Below are positions 1 through 5,634 of a stretch of DNA of 5,634 bases, piece by piece. A program made the position numbers and the translations under genes. The stretch spans positions 1 to 5,634 of the forward strand of contig JAGBXG010000378.1 in assembly GCA_017629415.1 (NCBI GenBank), read 5' to 3'. This DNA comes from Pseudomonadota bacterium. Its GTDB lineage: Bacteria > Myxococcota > Bradymonadia > UBA4248. Position 1 is the stretch's first letter; each line of letters starts with the position of its first letter. Below the pieces are notes generated by a model. It was given only the letters and a program-made list of their open reading frames with translations. It searched no databases and was not told where the DNA came from.

Positions 1-162
1 GAAGCGCCTGTTGACGGCCTGATGCCGATGCCGAAGCGCAATGCGGACACAGCCGAAGCGCCTGTTAACGGCCTGATGCCGATGCCGAAGCGCAATGCGG
101 ACACAGCCGAAGCGCCTGTTGACGGCCTGATGCCGATGCCGAAGCGCAATGCGGACACAGCC
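1..162 (+). repeat. 54-bp in-frame tandem repeat, three full copies, probably continuing upstream
   Basis: Copies lie at 1-54, 55-108 and 109-162. Copies 1 and 3 are identical; copy 2 differs at one base (A at 67 instead of G), changing Asp to Asn. Each unit encodes 18 residues, EAPVDGLMPMPKRNADTA, in the permease frame. Similarity stops after base 166, where the acidic linker begins. The unit is GC-rich (35 of 54 bases). A 10-mer, GCCGAAGCGC, occurs twice per full period (for example at 30-39 and 52-61) in different reading frames. Because the window starts inside the array, the total copy number is unknown. Near identity points to recent slippage or recombination. Confidence 0.97.
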
Positions 163-1167
163 GAAGAAATTTCTGAGGCCGATGCCGAGCTTTTAGCATT
201 GATTGGTGAAGATCGTTGGGTGGATGGTAATTCTGAGATTGCTCGCAAGCCGGCAGACATGGCTCAACATTTTGACCGTGAGCCCAATGCCGAACTTTTG
301 CCTCAAAAAACACGCACGCGTCAGATGAAAACTTTGCCCGGTTTATCAGCTGACGATGTGGGGATGCGCCGAGTGAGTGCGATTATTTTAGGTCGTGAGC
401 TGAAAAACAATCTCACATTATATCTTGGCGCTGAACTTAACGTGATGAGTCCATCCGGCGATGTCGGTCCGGCTGGTGGTTTAGCCAAGAGCCGTCCTTT
501 TAAACTTGTGGGATCTTATTACAGCGGCATGTTCGATTTCGATGCCAAGATGGGGTACATTTCTTTATCCGAAGCCCAGGCTTTGCTGGGGATTGGAGAT
601 AGAGTTTCGGGCATTGATGTACGTTGTGCGCGCATTGAGGACAGTCTCAAAGTTCGCGATGAACTGCGCGAAAAGCTTAAAGATTATCCAAATGTCAAAG
701 TCGATGATTGGCGCACACTCAATGCCAGTTTGTTTAGTGCGATCATGCTTGAAAAAGTCGCCATGTTCGTCATTTTGACGTTCATTATTCTGGTGGCATC
801 TTTCAACATTTTGTGTTTGCTCATCATGATGGTCATTGAAAAAGCGCGTGAGATTGCCATTTTTAAGGCCATGGGCACAACGGATGGCAGTATTGTCCGC
901 ATTTTTGTCGTTCAGGGTGCGGTGATCGGTATTTTGGGCACTTTGATTGGTCTTGTACTTGGCCTTGGTCTTTGTTTTATCATTGCGGAAATGGGGCTCA
1001 AGATGCCGGGTGAAGTCCATTATATCCAGCAAATCCCAGTAACTGTGCAGCCGCTTGATGTTGTCTTGATTTGCATGGCATCTATTGGGATTAGCTTACT
1101 GGCTACAGTTCTTCCCAGTCGTATGGCCGTTAAACTCAAACCAGTGGATGGTTTAAGATGCGAGTAA
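1..1167 (+). CDS. lolC: LolC/LolE-family lipoprotein-releasing ABC transporter permease, 5' partial
   Basis: This is the membrane subunit of the Lol transporter, which extracts lipoproteins from the outer leaflet of the inner membrane and passes them towards the outer membrane. The frame is open from the left edge, so the true start and first membrane helix lie outside; the ATG at base 22 is inside a repeat and is not a credible start. In visible codons: a repeat (1-54), an acidic linker (about 55-100), the conserved periplasmic core with IILGREL (128-134) and SPSGDVGPAGGLAKSRPF (150-167), then three membrane helices at about 253-278, 303-328 and 351-373. The stretch EKAREIAIFKAMG (280-292) after the first of these is the expected cytoplasmic coupling segment that contacts LolD. 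The protein ends PVDGLRCE, like the PAEALRYE end of E. coli LolC. The FtsX/MacB-type family is clear; LolC versus LolE (or a single permease doing both jobs) cannot be settled here. lolD follows after 197 bp. Confidence 0.9.
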   Translation, partial: EAPVDGLMPMPKRNADTAEAPVNGLMPMPKRNADTAEAPVDGLMPMPKRNADTAEEISEADAELLALIGEDRWVDGNSEIARKPADMAQHFDREPNAELLPQKTRTRQMKTLPGLSADDVGMRRVSAIILGRELKNNLTLYLGAELNVMSPSGDVGPAGGLAKSRPFKLVGSYYSGMFDFDAKMGYISLSEAQALLGIGDRVSGIDVRCARIEDSLKVRDELREKLKDYPNVKVDDWRTLNASLFSAIMLEKVAMFVILTFIILVASFNILCLLIMMVIEKAREIAIFKAMGTTDGSIVRIFVVQGAVIGILGTLIGLVLGLGLCFIIAEMGLKMPGEVHYIQQIPVTVQPLDVVLICMASIGISLLATVLPSRMAVKLKPVDGLRCE

Positions 1168-1169
1168 TC

Positions 1170-1197
1170 TTGACCAAATACGCCTATTTCATATACA
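1170..1197 (+). promoter_or_regulatory. Candidate sigma70-like promoter ahead of lolD
   Basis: A TTGACC hexamer (1170-1175) is followed after 16 bp by TATACA (1192-1197). These match the -35 and -10 consensus at 5/6 and 4/6 positions. The site begins three bases after the permease stop and could give lolD and bamA their own transcript across the 197-bp gap. Such matches arise by chance in AT-rich gaps, so this is only a candidate. Confidence 0.33.
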
Positions 1198-1213
1198 CAG
1201 GGCATTTTTTAAA

Positions 1214-1243
1214 GCTGGCTTGAGGCAAAAGCTGTAAGCCAGC
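1214..1243 (+). other. Intergenic hairpin of uncertain role between the permease gene and lolD
   Basis: GCTGGCTT (1214-1221) pairs perfectly with AAGCCAGC (1236-1243), giving an 8-bp stem with a 14-nt loop. There is no T-run after it on the + strand; the T6 run (1205-1210) lies before it. It is therefore not a normal intrinsic terminator for the permease gene. It could affect RNA stability or read-through into lolD, or be incidental. Confidence 0.4.
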
Positions 1244-1326
1244 AATCAAATTGGGAATATTCTAGACTTTTGACCATGTTTTATGGAGTTGGTTTGGAAT
1301 TTTCTGGCGAAACATTTCAAATGACG

Positions 1327-1337
1327 GGGTGACACCC
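1327..1337 (+). promoter_or_regulatory. Short perfect inverted repeat upstream of lolD
   Basis: GGGTGACACCC is symmetrical around base 1332 and lies 16 bases before the GGAG ribosome binding site of lolD. It could be half of a regulator site, but the arms are only 5 bp and no second copy was seen, so chance is a good explanation. Confidence 0.15.
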
Positions 1338-1353
1338 TGAGCAAATATCTTAC

Positions 1354-1357
1354 GGAG
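1354..1357 (+). promoter_or_regulatory. Ribosome binding site deciding the TTG start of lolD
   Basis: GGAG ends seven bases before the TTG at 1365. The first in-frame ATG (1395) has no purine-rich site at a suitable distance, so this site favours the TTG start. Confidence 0.65.
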
Positions 1358-1364
1358 CTGAATC

Positions 1365-2207
1365 TTGGCTAATCTCACCAGCAAATCCAATTCGATGGAA
1401 ATCCGCATCGAAGGGCTGAAAAAAGAGTTCTTTCATGAGGGGCGCACGCTTGAAGTTTTGCGTGGCATAGACCTCACGCTTGAACCAGCCTCTATGGTTA
1501 GCATCCGTGGGCGTTCTGGTGCAGGCAAATCCACGTTTATGCATCTTTTAGCCACACTCGATACCCCGACTTCCGGGAAGATCCTTTTTGGCAATAAGGA
1601 TGTTTTTTCTTTTACGCCGACTCAGCTGGCGCAATTTCGAAATGAAAACATTGGTCTTATGTTCCAGTTTCATCATCTTCTCAGTGAGTTTACAGCACTT
1701 GAGAATGTGATGATGCCGGCATTAATTCATCGTGAGTCGTTTGCTCAGGCCAAAAAACGTGCCGAAGAGCTTTTAGAGCGCGTAGGGCTTTCCAATCGAG
1801 GTACGCACAAACCCGGCGAATTATCAGGCGGTGAACAGCAACGCGTTGCCATGGCTCGTGCCCTCATGATGAAACCCACGATGTTGCTTGCCGATGAGCC
1901 TACCGGCAATCTCGACCAAAAAACCGGAAGTGGTATCCATAAACTGTTCTGGGAGCTCAATCAGACCCTCAATCTCACGGTTGTTATTGTCACGCATGAC
2001 GAAATTTTGGCCAGACGCATGCCGCGCCGTCTTATTATGCAAGATGGTTTGCTCGTTGATGCCAAAGATACGCAGCTGCCCATGGATGATGACGGCGATG
2101 TAAAGCCCCCGGCTGGCTACAATGAAGATAAAAATACCGATTCTTCGAAAAGCGACGAAACCGAATCGGAACTCAAAGATTCGGACGAAAAAGGATCGGC
2201 AGAATGA
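1365..2207 (+). CDS. lolD: LolD, ATP-binding subunit of the lipoprotein-releasing transporter
   Basis: LolD is the cytoplasmic ATPase that powers lipoprotein extraction by the LolC/E permease. All nucleotide-binding motifs are intact in the 280-residue product: Walker [10 protein letters not shown] (49-57), Q-loop within [17 protein letters not shown] (99-115), signature LSGGEQQR (153-160), Walker B MLLADE (173-178) followed by PTGNLD, and the switch His in VTHD (211). The FQFHHLL...FTALENV wording is typical of LolD rather than of general MacB-type ATPases. The TTG start is chosen for its ribosome binding site; ATG 1395 (codon 11) is the alternative and would still keep the whole domain. The ATPase core ends near residue 235. 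A strongly acidic, Ser/Lys-containing tail of about 40 residues (241-280) follows, making the protein roughly 50 residues longer than E. coli LolD. The stop overlaps the bamA start as ATGA. Confidence 0.95.
   Translation: MANLTSKSNSMEIRIEGLKKEFFHEGRTLEVLRGIDLTLEPASMVSIRGRSGAGKSTFMHLLATLDTPTSGKILFGNKDVFSFTPTQLAQFRNENIGLMFQFHHLLSEFTALENVMMPALIHRESFAQAKKRAEELLERVGLSNRGTHKPGELSGGEQQRVAMARALMMKPTMLLADEPTGNLDQKTGSGIHKLFWELNQTLNLTVVIVTHDEILARRMPRRLIMQDGLLVDAKDTQLPMDDDGDVKPPAGYNEDKNTDSSKSDETESELKDSDEKGSAE
2191..2195 (+). promoter_or_regulatory. Ribosome binding site of bamA inside the end of lolD
   Basis: AAGGA lies within the last lolD codons, eight bases before the ATG at 2204. It supports that start over the in-frame ATG at 2213, which would be 17 bases away, and fits translational coupling with lolD. 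Confidence 0.65.
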
Positions 2208-2290
2208 AAAATATGAAACGTTTCTCGTGGTTTAAAACCATCGTGTTCTGCCTTGCGCTGATGGCATGCGGAACCACTGATGCTTTGGCT
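2204..2290 (+). other. BamA signal peptide with two competing cleavage sites
   Basis: Residues 1-29 show a basic start (K2, K5, R6, K11), a hydrophobic core (about 12-21) and an ALA-Q site after residue 29, as expected for signal peptidase I, the usual route for BamA. A lipobox-like LMAC ends at Cys22, seven residues before that site. Met at position -2 is outside the strict lipobox pattern. Confidence 0.75.
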
Positions 2291-4582
2291 CAAAATGCTT
2301 TGTTCCCTGAAAATACGGATGTCATTGTTGACGAAATCGTACTCAAGGGCAACAGGCGAAATGCCAACGAAGACTTACTCTATTATATTAAACAGAGTGA
2401 GGGAGCCAAACTCAGCCTTGATGTCGTCAGTGAAGACGTCAAAAGACTCTTTAAAATGAAGCTTTATGACGATATTCAAGTTGATCTCGATGTTGTTGAT
2501 GGCAAAAATGTCCTCACTTACATCTTTGTCGAAAAACCGTCTGTGGCTTCTTATATTTTTGAAGGTAATGACGAAATTGCGACGGATGATCTCAAAGAAA
2601 AAATTGAGATGAGCATCGCCAGTCCGCTCGATATCGATAAAATTAACGAAAACGTTCAAAAGCTCAAAGCTCACTACAAGGATGAAGGGTACTTCCTTGC
2701 TGAGGTCAATAGCGAAATTCGCGACCGTGAGGATGGTGACAAGGATGTTGTATTTCACATCCGTGAGTACGATAAAGTCAAAATCAAGCGCATTACGATT
2801 CTGGGCAATGAAGCCCTGACAGATGAAGATATTAAGGCGCATATTTTCACGCGAGAATCGTCGCTTTTAGGCTTGCTTTCCGGGGCTGGTGAATACAAGG
2901 AAGAAGAGTTCAAACGCGATATTCAGCGCATTTCTGCTTGGTATTCTGAAAACGGCTATCCCGATGCACGTGTGATCGACAGTCAGGTTCAGCTTTCTGA
3001 GGATCGCAGTTCGATGTACATCACCTTTAAAGTGGAAGAAGGTAAGTACACGACGATTGGTAATGTCGATCTTTCAGGCAATACGCTTGAGGATGAAGAG
3101 GAACTCAAAAAACTGATTTCCATCGAAGCGGGTCAAGGCTTTAAGCTTTCGCAGTTGTTCGAGGATGTCAAAAAAATCCAGGATTATTATGGAGATCGCG
3201 GTTATGCTTATGCCCAAGTTGAGCCGCGCCGCCGTCCTGGGGCTTCGCCCAATACGATCGATGTCGCTTTTGATATTAACCCTGGAGAGCCTGTCCACAT
3301 TGGTAAAATTATCATTACAGGCAATCAAAAAACTGAAGACAAGGTCATTCGACGTGAAATCCTTGTACAGGAAGGTCAGCTGTATCACGGCAACAAAGTC
3401 AAGCTGAGCGAAGCTTCTGTGCAGAGAACAGGTTACTTTGAAAAAGTCAGTGTCACGACACAGGCTGCCAAAGAGCCCAACACGATTGATGTCCTTGTCG
3501 AAGTGACAGAGCGTTCAACAGGACAGTTCCAGATTGGTGCTGGTTTCAGTTCATCCGAATCGTTTATTGGTACGTTGCAAATTTCGTACGATAACTTCCT
3601 TGGGCGCGGTCATTTCCTTTCAGCTCAGGGTACGATTTCAAAGCTCAGACAGCTGTTTAACGTCCAGTTCTTTGATCCGTATTTTGTCGATTCTAAATGG
3701 CGTTTCAGAATTTCATTCTTTAACTATGAATACGTCTATACCGACTTCACTCGCGAGTCATTCGGTGGCAATTTAGGTTTTGGTTATCCATTTACGCGCG
3801 ATCTCATTTTAGATTTGACCTATACCATTGAAAATGTCGACGTTTCGACAGGTTCATTTGGGTCTAAGCAGCGCAACTTAGGTTCTATTCTTGAAGGTGG
3901 TCGCACGAGTGCGATCAATGCCACGATTACTTGGGACAAGCGCAACAATCGCATTATGCCTTCTGAAGGCTTTATGCTCCAAGGCTCAATTGACGTAGCA
4001 GATGAATATATCGGCAGCGAAAATGAATATATTCGTTTCTTGGGCCGTGCGCGTGCTTATGCGACGATTTTCTGGGATATCGTGCTCAAATTTAATCTCG
4101 AGCTAGGTTATATTGCTAACTGGAATGCGCCCGACAAAGAAGTGCCTATTTTTGAGCGTTTCTTCGTCGGTGGGCCGAATTCAGTTCGTGGTTTTGAACG
4201 ATCCAGCCTTGGTCCAACGCGTTCATTTACGACAAACGTTGTGGATCCGACTTCTACGCTGACCAACTTTGAAATCGGCGGTAACAAAGAAATTGTGTTT
4301 AACGCCGAAGTCGAAATTCCGATTATCAAATCGATGAATATTTCGGGTGTTGTTTTCTTTGATATGGGTAATGCCTATAACGAAGATCAAGATTTATCGC
4401 TCAAAATCGACTGGTTTGCTTCTGACGATGAAAAAGACTCGGTCATGCGTTCGGCGATGGGCTTTGGTTTCCGCTGGATGTCACCGATGGGGTTGTTGCG
4501 TTTCGAATGGGGCTTCCCATTGGCAGCGAAAAAAGACGAAGATCCTGTTGTTTTCGAATTCAGTATTGGCAATGCCTTTTAA
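2204..4582 (+). CDS. bamA: BamA, outer-membrane beta-barrel assembly insertase
   Basis: BamA is the core of the BAM complex, which folds and inserts beta-barrel proteins into the outer membrane. The 792-residue product, close to E. coli BamA in length, has an N-terminal signal peptide, five periplasmic POTRA domains (roughly 38-112, 113-189, 190-280, 281-361 and 362-437), and a C-terminal barrel from about 440. Recurrent POTRA marks include EGNDEI, LGNEAL, SGNTLE and TGNQKT, each near a domain start, and GYF or similar turns after the second helix. The diagnostic VRGF motif of barrel loop L6 is at 661-664. The protein ends EFSIGNAF, a normal beta-signal with terminal Phe recognised during barrel folding. 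Five POTRAs and VRGF distinguish it from the shorter TamA and from two-partner secretion TpsB proteins. It is coupled to lolD by a 4-bp overlap and closed by a terminator. The signal peptide carries an unusual Cys discussed separately. Confidence 0.97.
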   Translation: MKNMKRFSWFKTIVFCLALMACGTTDALAQNALFPENTDVIVDEIVLKGNRRNANEDLLYYIKQSEGAKLSLDVVSEDVKRLFKMKLYDDIQVDLDVVDGKNVLTYIFVEKPSVASYIFEGNDEIATDDLKEKIEMSIASPLDIDKINENVQKLKAHYKDEGYFLAEVNSEIRDREDGDKDVVFHIREYDKVKIKRITILGNEALTDEDIKAHIFTRESSLLGLLSGAGEYKEEEFKRDIQRISAWYSENGYPDARVIDSQVQLSEDRSSMYITFKVEEGKYTTIGNVDLSGNTLEDEEELKKLISIEAGQGFKLSQLFEDVKKIQDYYGDRGYAYAQVEPRRRPGASPNTIDVAFDINPGEPVHIGKIIITGNQKTEDKVIRREILVQEGQLYHGNKVKLSEASVQRTGYFEKVSVTTQAAKEPNTIDVLVEVTERSTGQFQIGAGFSSSESFIGTLQISYDNFLGRGHFLSAQGTISKLRQLFNVQFFDPYFVDSKWRFRISFFNYEYVYTDFTRESFGGNLGFGYPFTRDLILDLTYTIENVDVSTGSFGSKQRNLGSILEGGRTSAINATITWDKRNNRIMPSEGFMLQGSIDVADEYIGSENEYIRFLGRARAYATIFWDIVLKFNLELGYIANWNAPDKEVPIFERFFVGGPNSVRGFERSSLGPTRSFTTNVVDPTSTLTNFEIGGNKEIVFNAEVEIPIIKSMNISGVVFFDMGNAYNEDQDLSLKIDWFASDDEKDSVMRSAMGFGFRWMSPMGLLRFEWGFPLAAKKDEDPVVFEFSIGNAF

Positions 4583-4585
4583 TTT

Positions 4586-4617
4586 AAAAGCCTCGTGGGG
4601 AACCGCGAGGCTTTTTT
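4586..4617 (+). terminator. Intrinsic terminator of bamA, possibly working in both directions
   Basis: AAAAGCCTCG (4586-4595) is the exact reverse complement of CGAGGCTTTT (4606-4615). The stem continues inward by a T-G wobble and two G-C pairs to a GGAA loop (4599-4602), which fits the stable GNRA type. T6 runs from 4612 to 4617. The stem starts four bases after the bamA stop. The A-run on the left arm gives four T on the other strand, so it may also stop transcripts of the convergent gene, though less strongly. Confidence 0.93.
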
Positions 4618-4672
4618 CGTATATGGGGGATACAGATTATGTTTCTTAATGATGAAGTTTCAAAAGTTTGTT

Positions 4673-5634
4673 TTAAACGGTTTCGGCAGCCGCTTTGGCT
4701 GCTGTATTTTTATCAAGTTTGACTTGAATGATGACAGTTATGACAACAATCGCGAGTCCGGCCAAAATGGCGACTGAAGTTTGCCATAGGAGAGGGGTAT
4801 CAAAGCCAGGCCAAATATTCATACTTGTGCCATCCGCGCCACTGATGCGATAGGGCCAAACAGCTCTGAGGCATCCCAAAAGGATGCCGATGATAGCAGC
4901 CAATGTCATGTGGTGATATTTTTTGAGCAGCCATGTAAAAACTCGCGAAAAAACGGCGATACCCGCGAGTGCACCGAACGCAAAGCAGCAGATATACAGT
5001 AAGTGCGAGCCGAGGAATGTCCCTTGAGCCAGACCAGCCAAAAAGCCTTTGCCAGTATTGAGCATGAAGTAATAGGCGCCGAGAATGAGCAGGATAAAGC
5101 TGCCGGAAATGCCGGGCAGGAGCATAGCGCAGATGGCAAGGAATCCAGCTGCAATGCAGAATAGAAAATAGGGTGTTTGCAAAGTGACTGAAATGCCAGC
5201 CGGAAGTGGAGCAGCTGCAGGCATGGGAGCTGTGGCGGTGGCGGTTTGAGCCGCGGCATTGATTTCAAGCGCAAGAACATCTGCAGGTGCGTTCAGGCAA
5301 GGCGCATTTCTGCAAAGCTGTTCAAATGTTTCGCCTCCCTGTGTCACTACGGTGATGGCTTGAGTAGGGGGAGAGACTTGCATGCCTAGAACGAAGAAAC
5401 ATAAGACTGCGCAAGCTGCAATCATGACAATATGCTTGGGTTTAAAGGATTTTCCAATGTCGCGCACCGGGGTGATGATGGAGCCAAGAACGAGACCGAA
5501 GAAGACGCCGCGCATGATTTCGGGAAAACGTTCCATCAAAGCTGGAATGGCAATGCTGGCGATAACAAAAGCAGTGGCCAAACCAGCCAGCAGGATCAGC
5601 AGCCAGGGCAGATCGGCGTTTTTGGCAGCATCAA
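4673..5634 (-). CDS. popT: DUF368 family membrane protein (PopT-type polyprenyl-phosphate transporter), N-terminus beyond window
   Basis: DUF368 proteins are inner-membrane transporters shown in studied members to return undecaprenyl phosphate to the cytoplasmic side for reuse in cell wall and polysaccharide synthesis. The frame stays open to the right edge (319 visible residues); a TTG at 5581 could be read as a start but interrupts a hydrophobic helix and leaves no N-terminal half. Family marks seen: FFGLVLGS (visible 44-51), then AICAMLLPGISGSFILLILGAY (about 166-187), whose PGISGSF is the second of two such family motifs, and a C-terminal SRVFTWLLKKYHHMTLAAII stretch followed by LRAVWPY. 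The first motif must lie outside. At least six hydrophobic segments are visible. Between the FFVLGMQV helix and PYFLFC helix lies an Ala/Pro/Thr-rich stretch of about 66 residues with a C-x4-C pair (107, 112), longer than I expect for the family. The exact substrate is inferred from family. It converges on bamA with a 90-bp gap. Confidence 0.88.
   Translation of the reverse strand, partial: DAAKNADLPWLLILLAGLATAFVIASIAIPALMERFPEIMRGVFFGLVLGSIITPVRDIGKSFKPKHIVMIAACAVLCFFVLGMQVSPPTQAITVVTQGGETFEQLCRNAPCLNAPADVLALEINAAAQTATATAPMPAAAPLPAGISVTLQTPYFLFCIAAGFLAICAMLLPGISGSFILLILGAYYFMLNTGKGFLAGLAQGTFLGSHLLYICCFAFGALAGIAVFSRVFTWLLKKYHHMTLAAIIGILLGCLRAVWPYRISGADGTSMNIWPGFDTPLLWQTSVAILAGLAIVVITVIIQVKLDKNTAAKAAAETV

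Noticed and set aside
22..24. ATG at 22 as the start of the permease gene
   Set aside because: The frame is open to base 1, the ATG recurs in every repeat copy, and starting here would lose the first membrane helix and early periplasmic domain.
1..162. Direct repeats as a CRISPR array
   Set aside because: The copies are contiguous with no unique spacers, and the unit is translated in frame as part of the permease.
65..313. Minus-strand open frame across the repeat with CPHC-like motifs
   Set aside because: It is the antisense of the array and acidic linker; the Cys motifs are a by-product of the repeated DNA, and the permease frame has clear homology.
565..1032. 155-residue minus-strand open frame inside the permease gene
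   Set aside because: It lies opposite the well-conserved periplasmic core and membrane helices, and its translation resembles no family I recognise.
1214..1243. Hairpin as the intrinsic terminator of the permease gene
   Set aside because: There is no T-run after the stem on the + strand; T6 lies before it. Kept only as a hairpin of uncertain role.
1270..1300. Second TTGACC, exactly 100 bp after the first, as another promoter
   Set aside because: No good -10 hexamer is found 16-18 bp downstream, and the even 100-bp spacing looks coincidental.
2375..2842. 155-residue minus-strand open frame inside bamA
   Set aside because: It is antisense to POTRA domains 1-3, with no recognisable domain; length alone does not support it.
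3383..3445. Apparent loss of three residues in the second helix of BamA POTRA5
   Set aside because: Aligned from the GYFEKV end against E. coli GFFETV, the helix has the same spacing without a gap; only a usually basic position is Ser.
4595..4777. Small plus-strand open frame after bamA
   Set aside because: It starts inside the terminator stem, runs antisense to the end of the DUF368 gene, and has no ribosome binding site of note.

Overview
The window looks like a piece of chromosome from a Gram-negative bacterium, because it encodes lipoprotein export to the outer membrane and the outer-membrane protein insertase. The best guess at lineage is Myxococcota or another former deltaproteobacterium. 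The reasons are the permease wording (SGDVGPAGGLAKSRPF followed by a YYSGMFDFDAK-like stretch) and the order lol permease, lolD, bamA. Base composition is moderate. No IS element, tRNA, rRNA, CRISPR array or phage gene was seen.

Layout. Bases 1-1167 (+) hold the 3' part of a LolC/LolE-type permease gene, open at the left edge. Its visible start is a nearly perfect 54-bp in-frame tandem repeat (three copies, probably continuing upstream). Bases 1168-1364 are a 197-bp non-coding gap with a possible sigma70-like promoter, an imperfectly understood hairpin and a short inverted repeat. Bases 1365-2207 (+) encode LolD, the ATPase of the same transporter, starting at TTG and ending in an unusual acidic tail. 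It overlaps bamA (2204-4582, +) by ATGA, so the two are probably translationally coupled. A strong intrinsic terminator follows at 4586-4617. Bases 4673-5634 (-) hold a convergent DUF368 / PopT-type membrane protein gene, open at the right edge and lacking its N-terminal half.

How the genes fit together. All four products serve the envelope. LolC/E plus LolD extract lipoproteins from the inner membrane and hand them on. BamA folds beta-barrel proteins into the outer membrane, with partners that are themselves lipoproteins. The DUF368 protein belongs to a family that recycles undecaprenyl phosphate, the lipid carrier for cell wall and surface polysaccharides.

Nothing here is a clear new system. 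The points most worth a second look are the recent tandem expansion inside the permease's periplasmic domain, the LolD acidic tail, the competing lipobox in the BamA signal peptide, and the Cys-containing Ala/Pro-rich insertion in the DUF368 protein.
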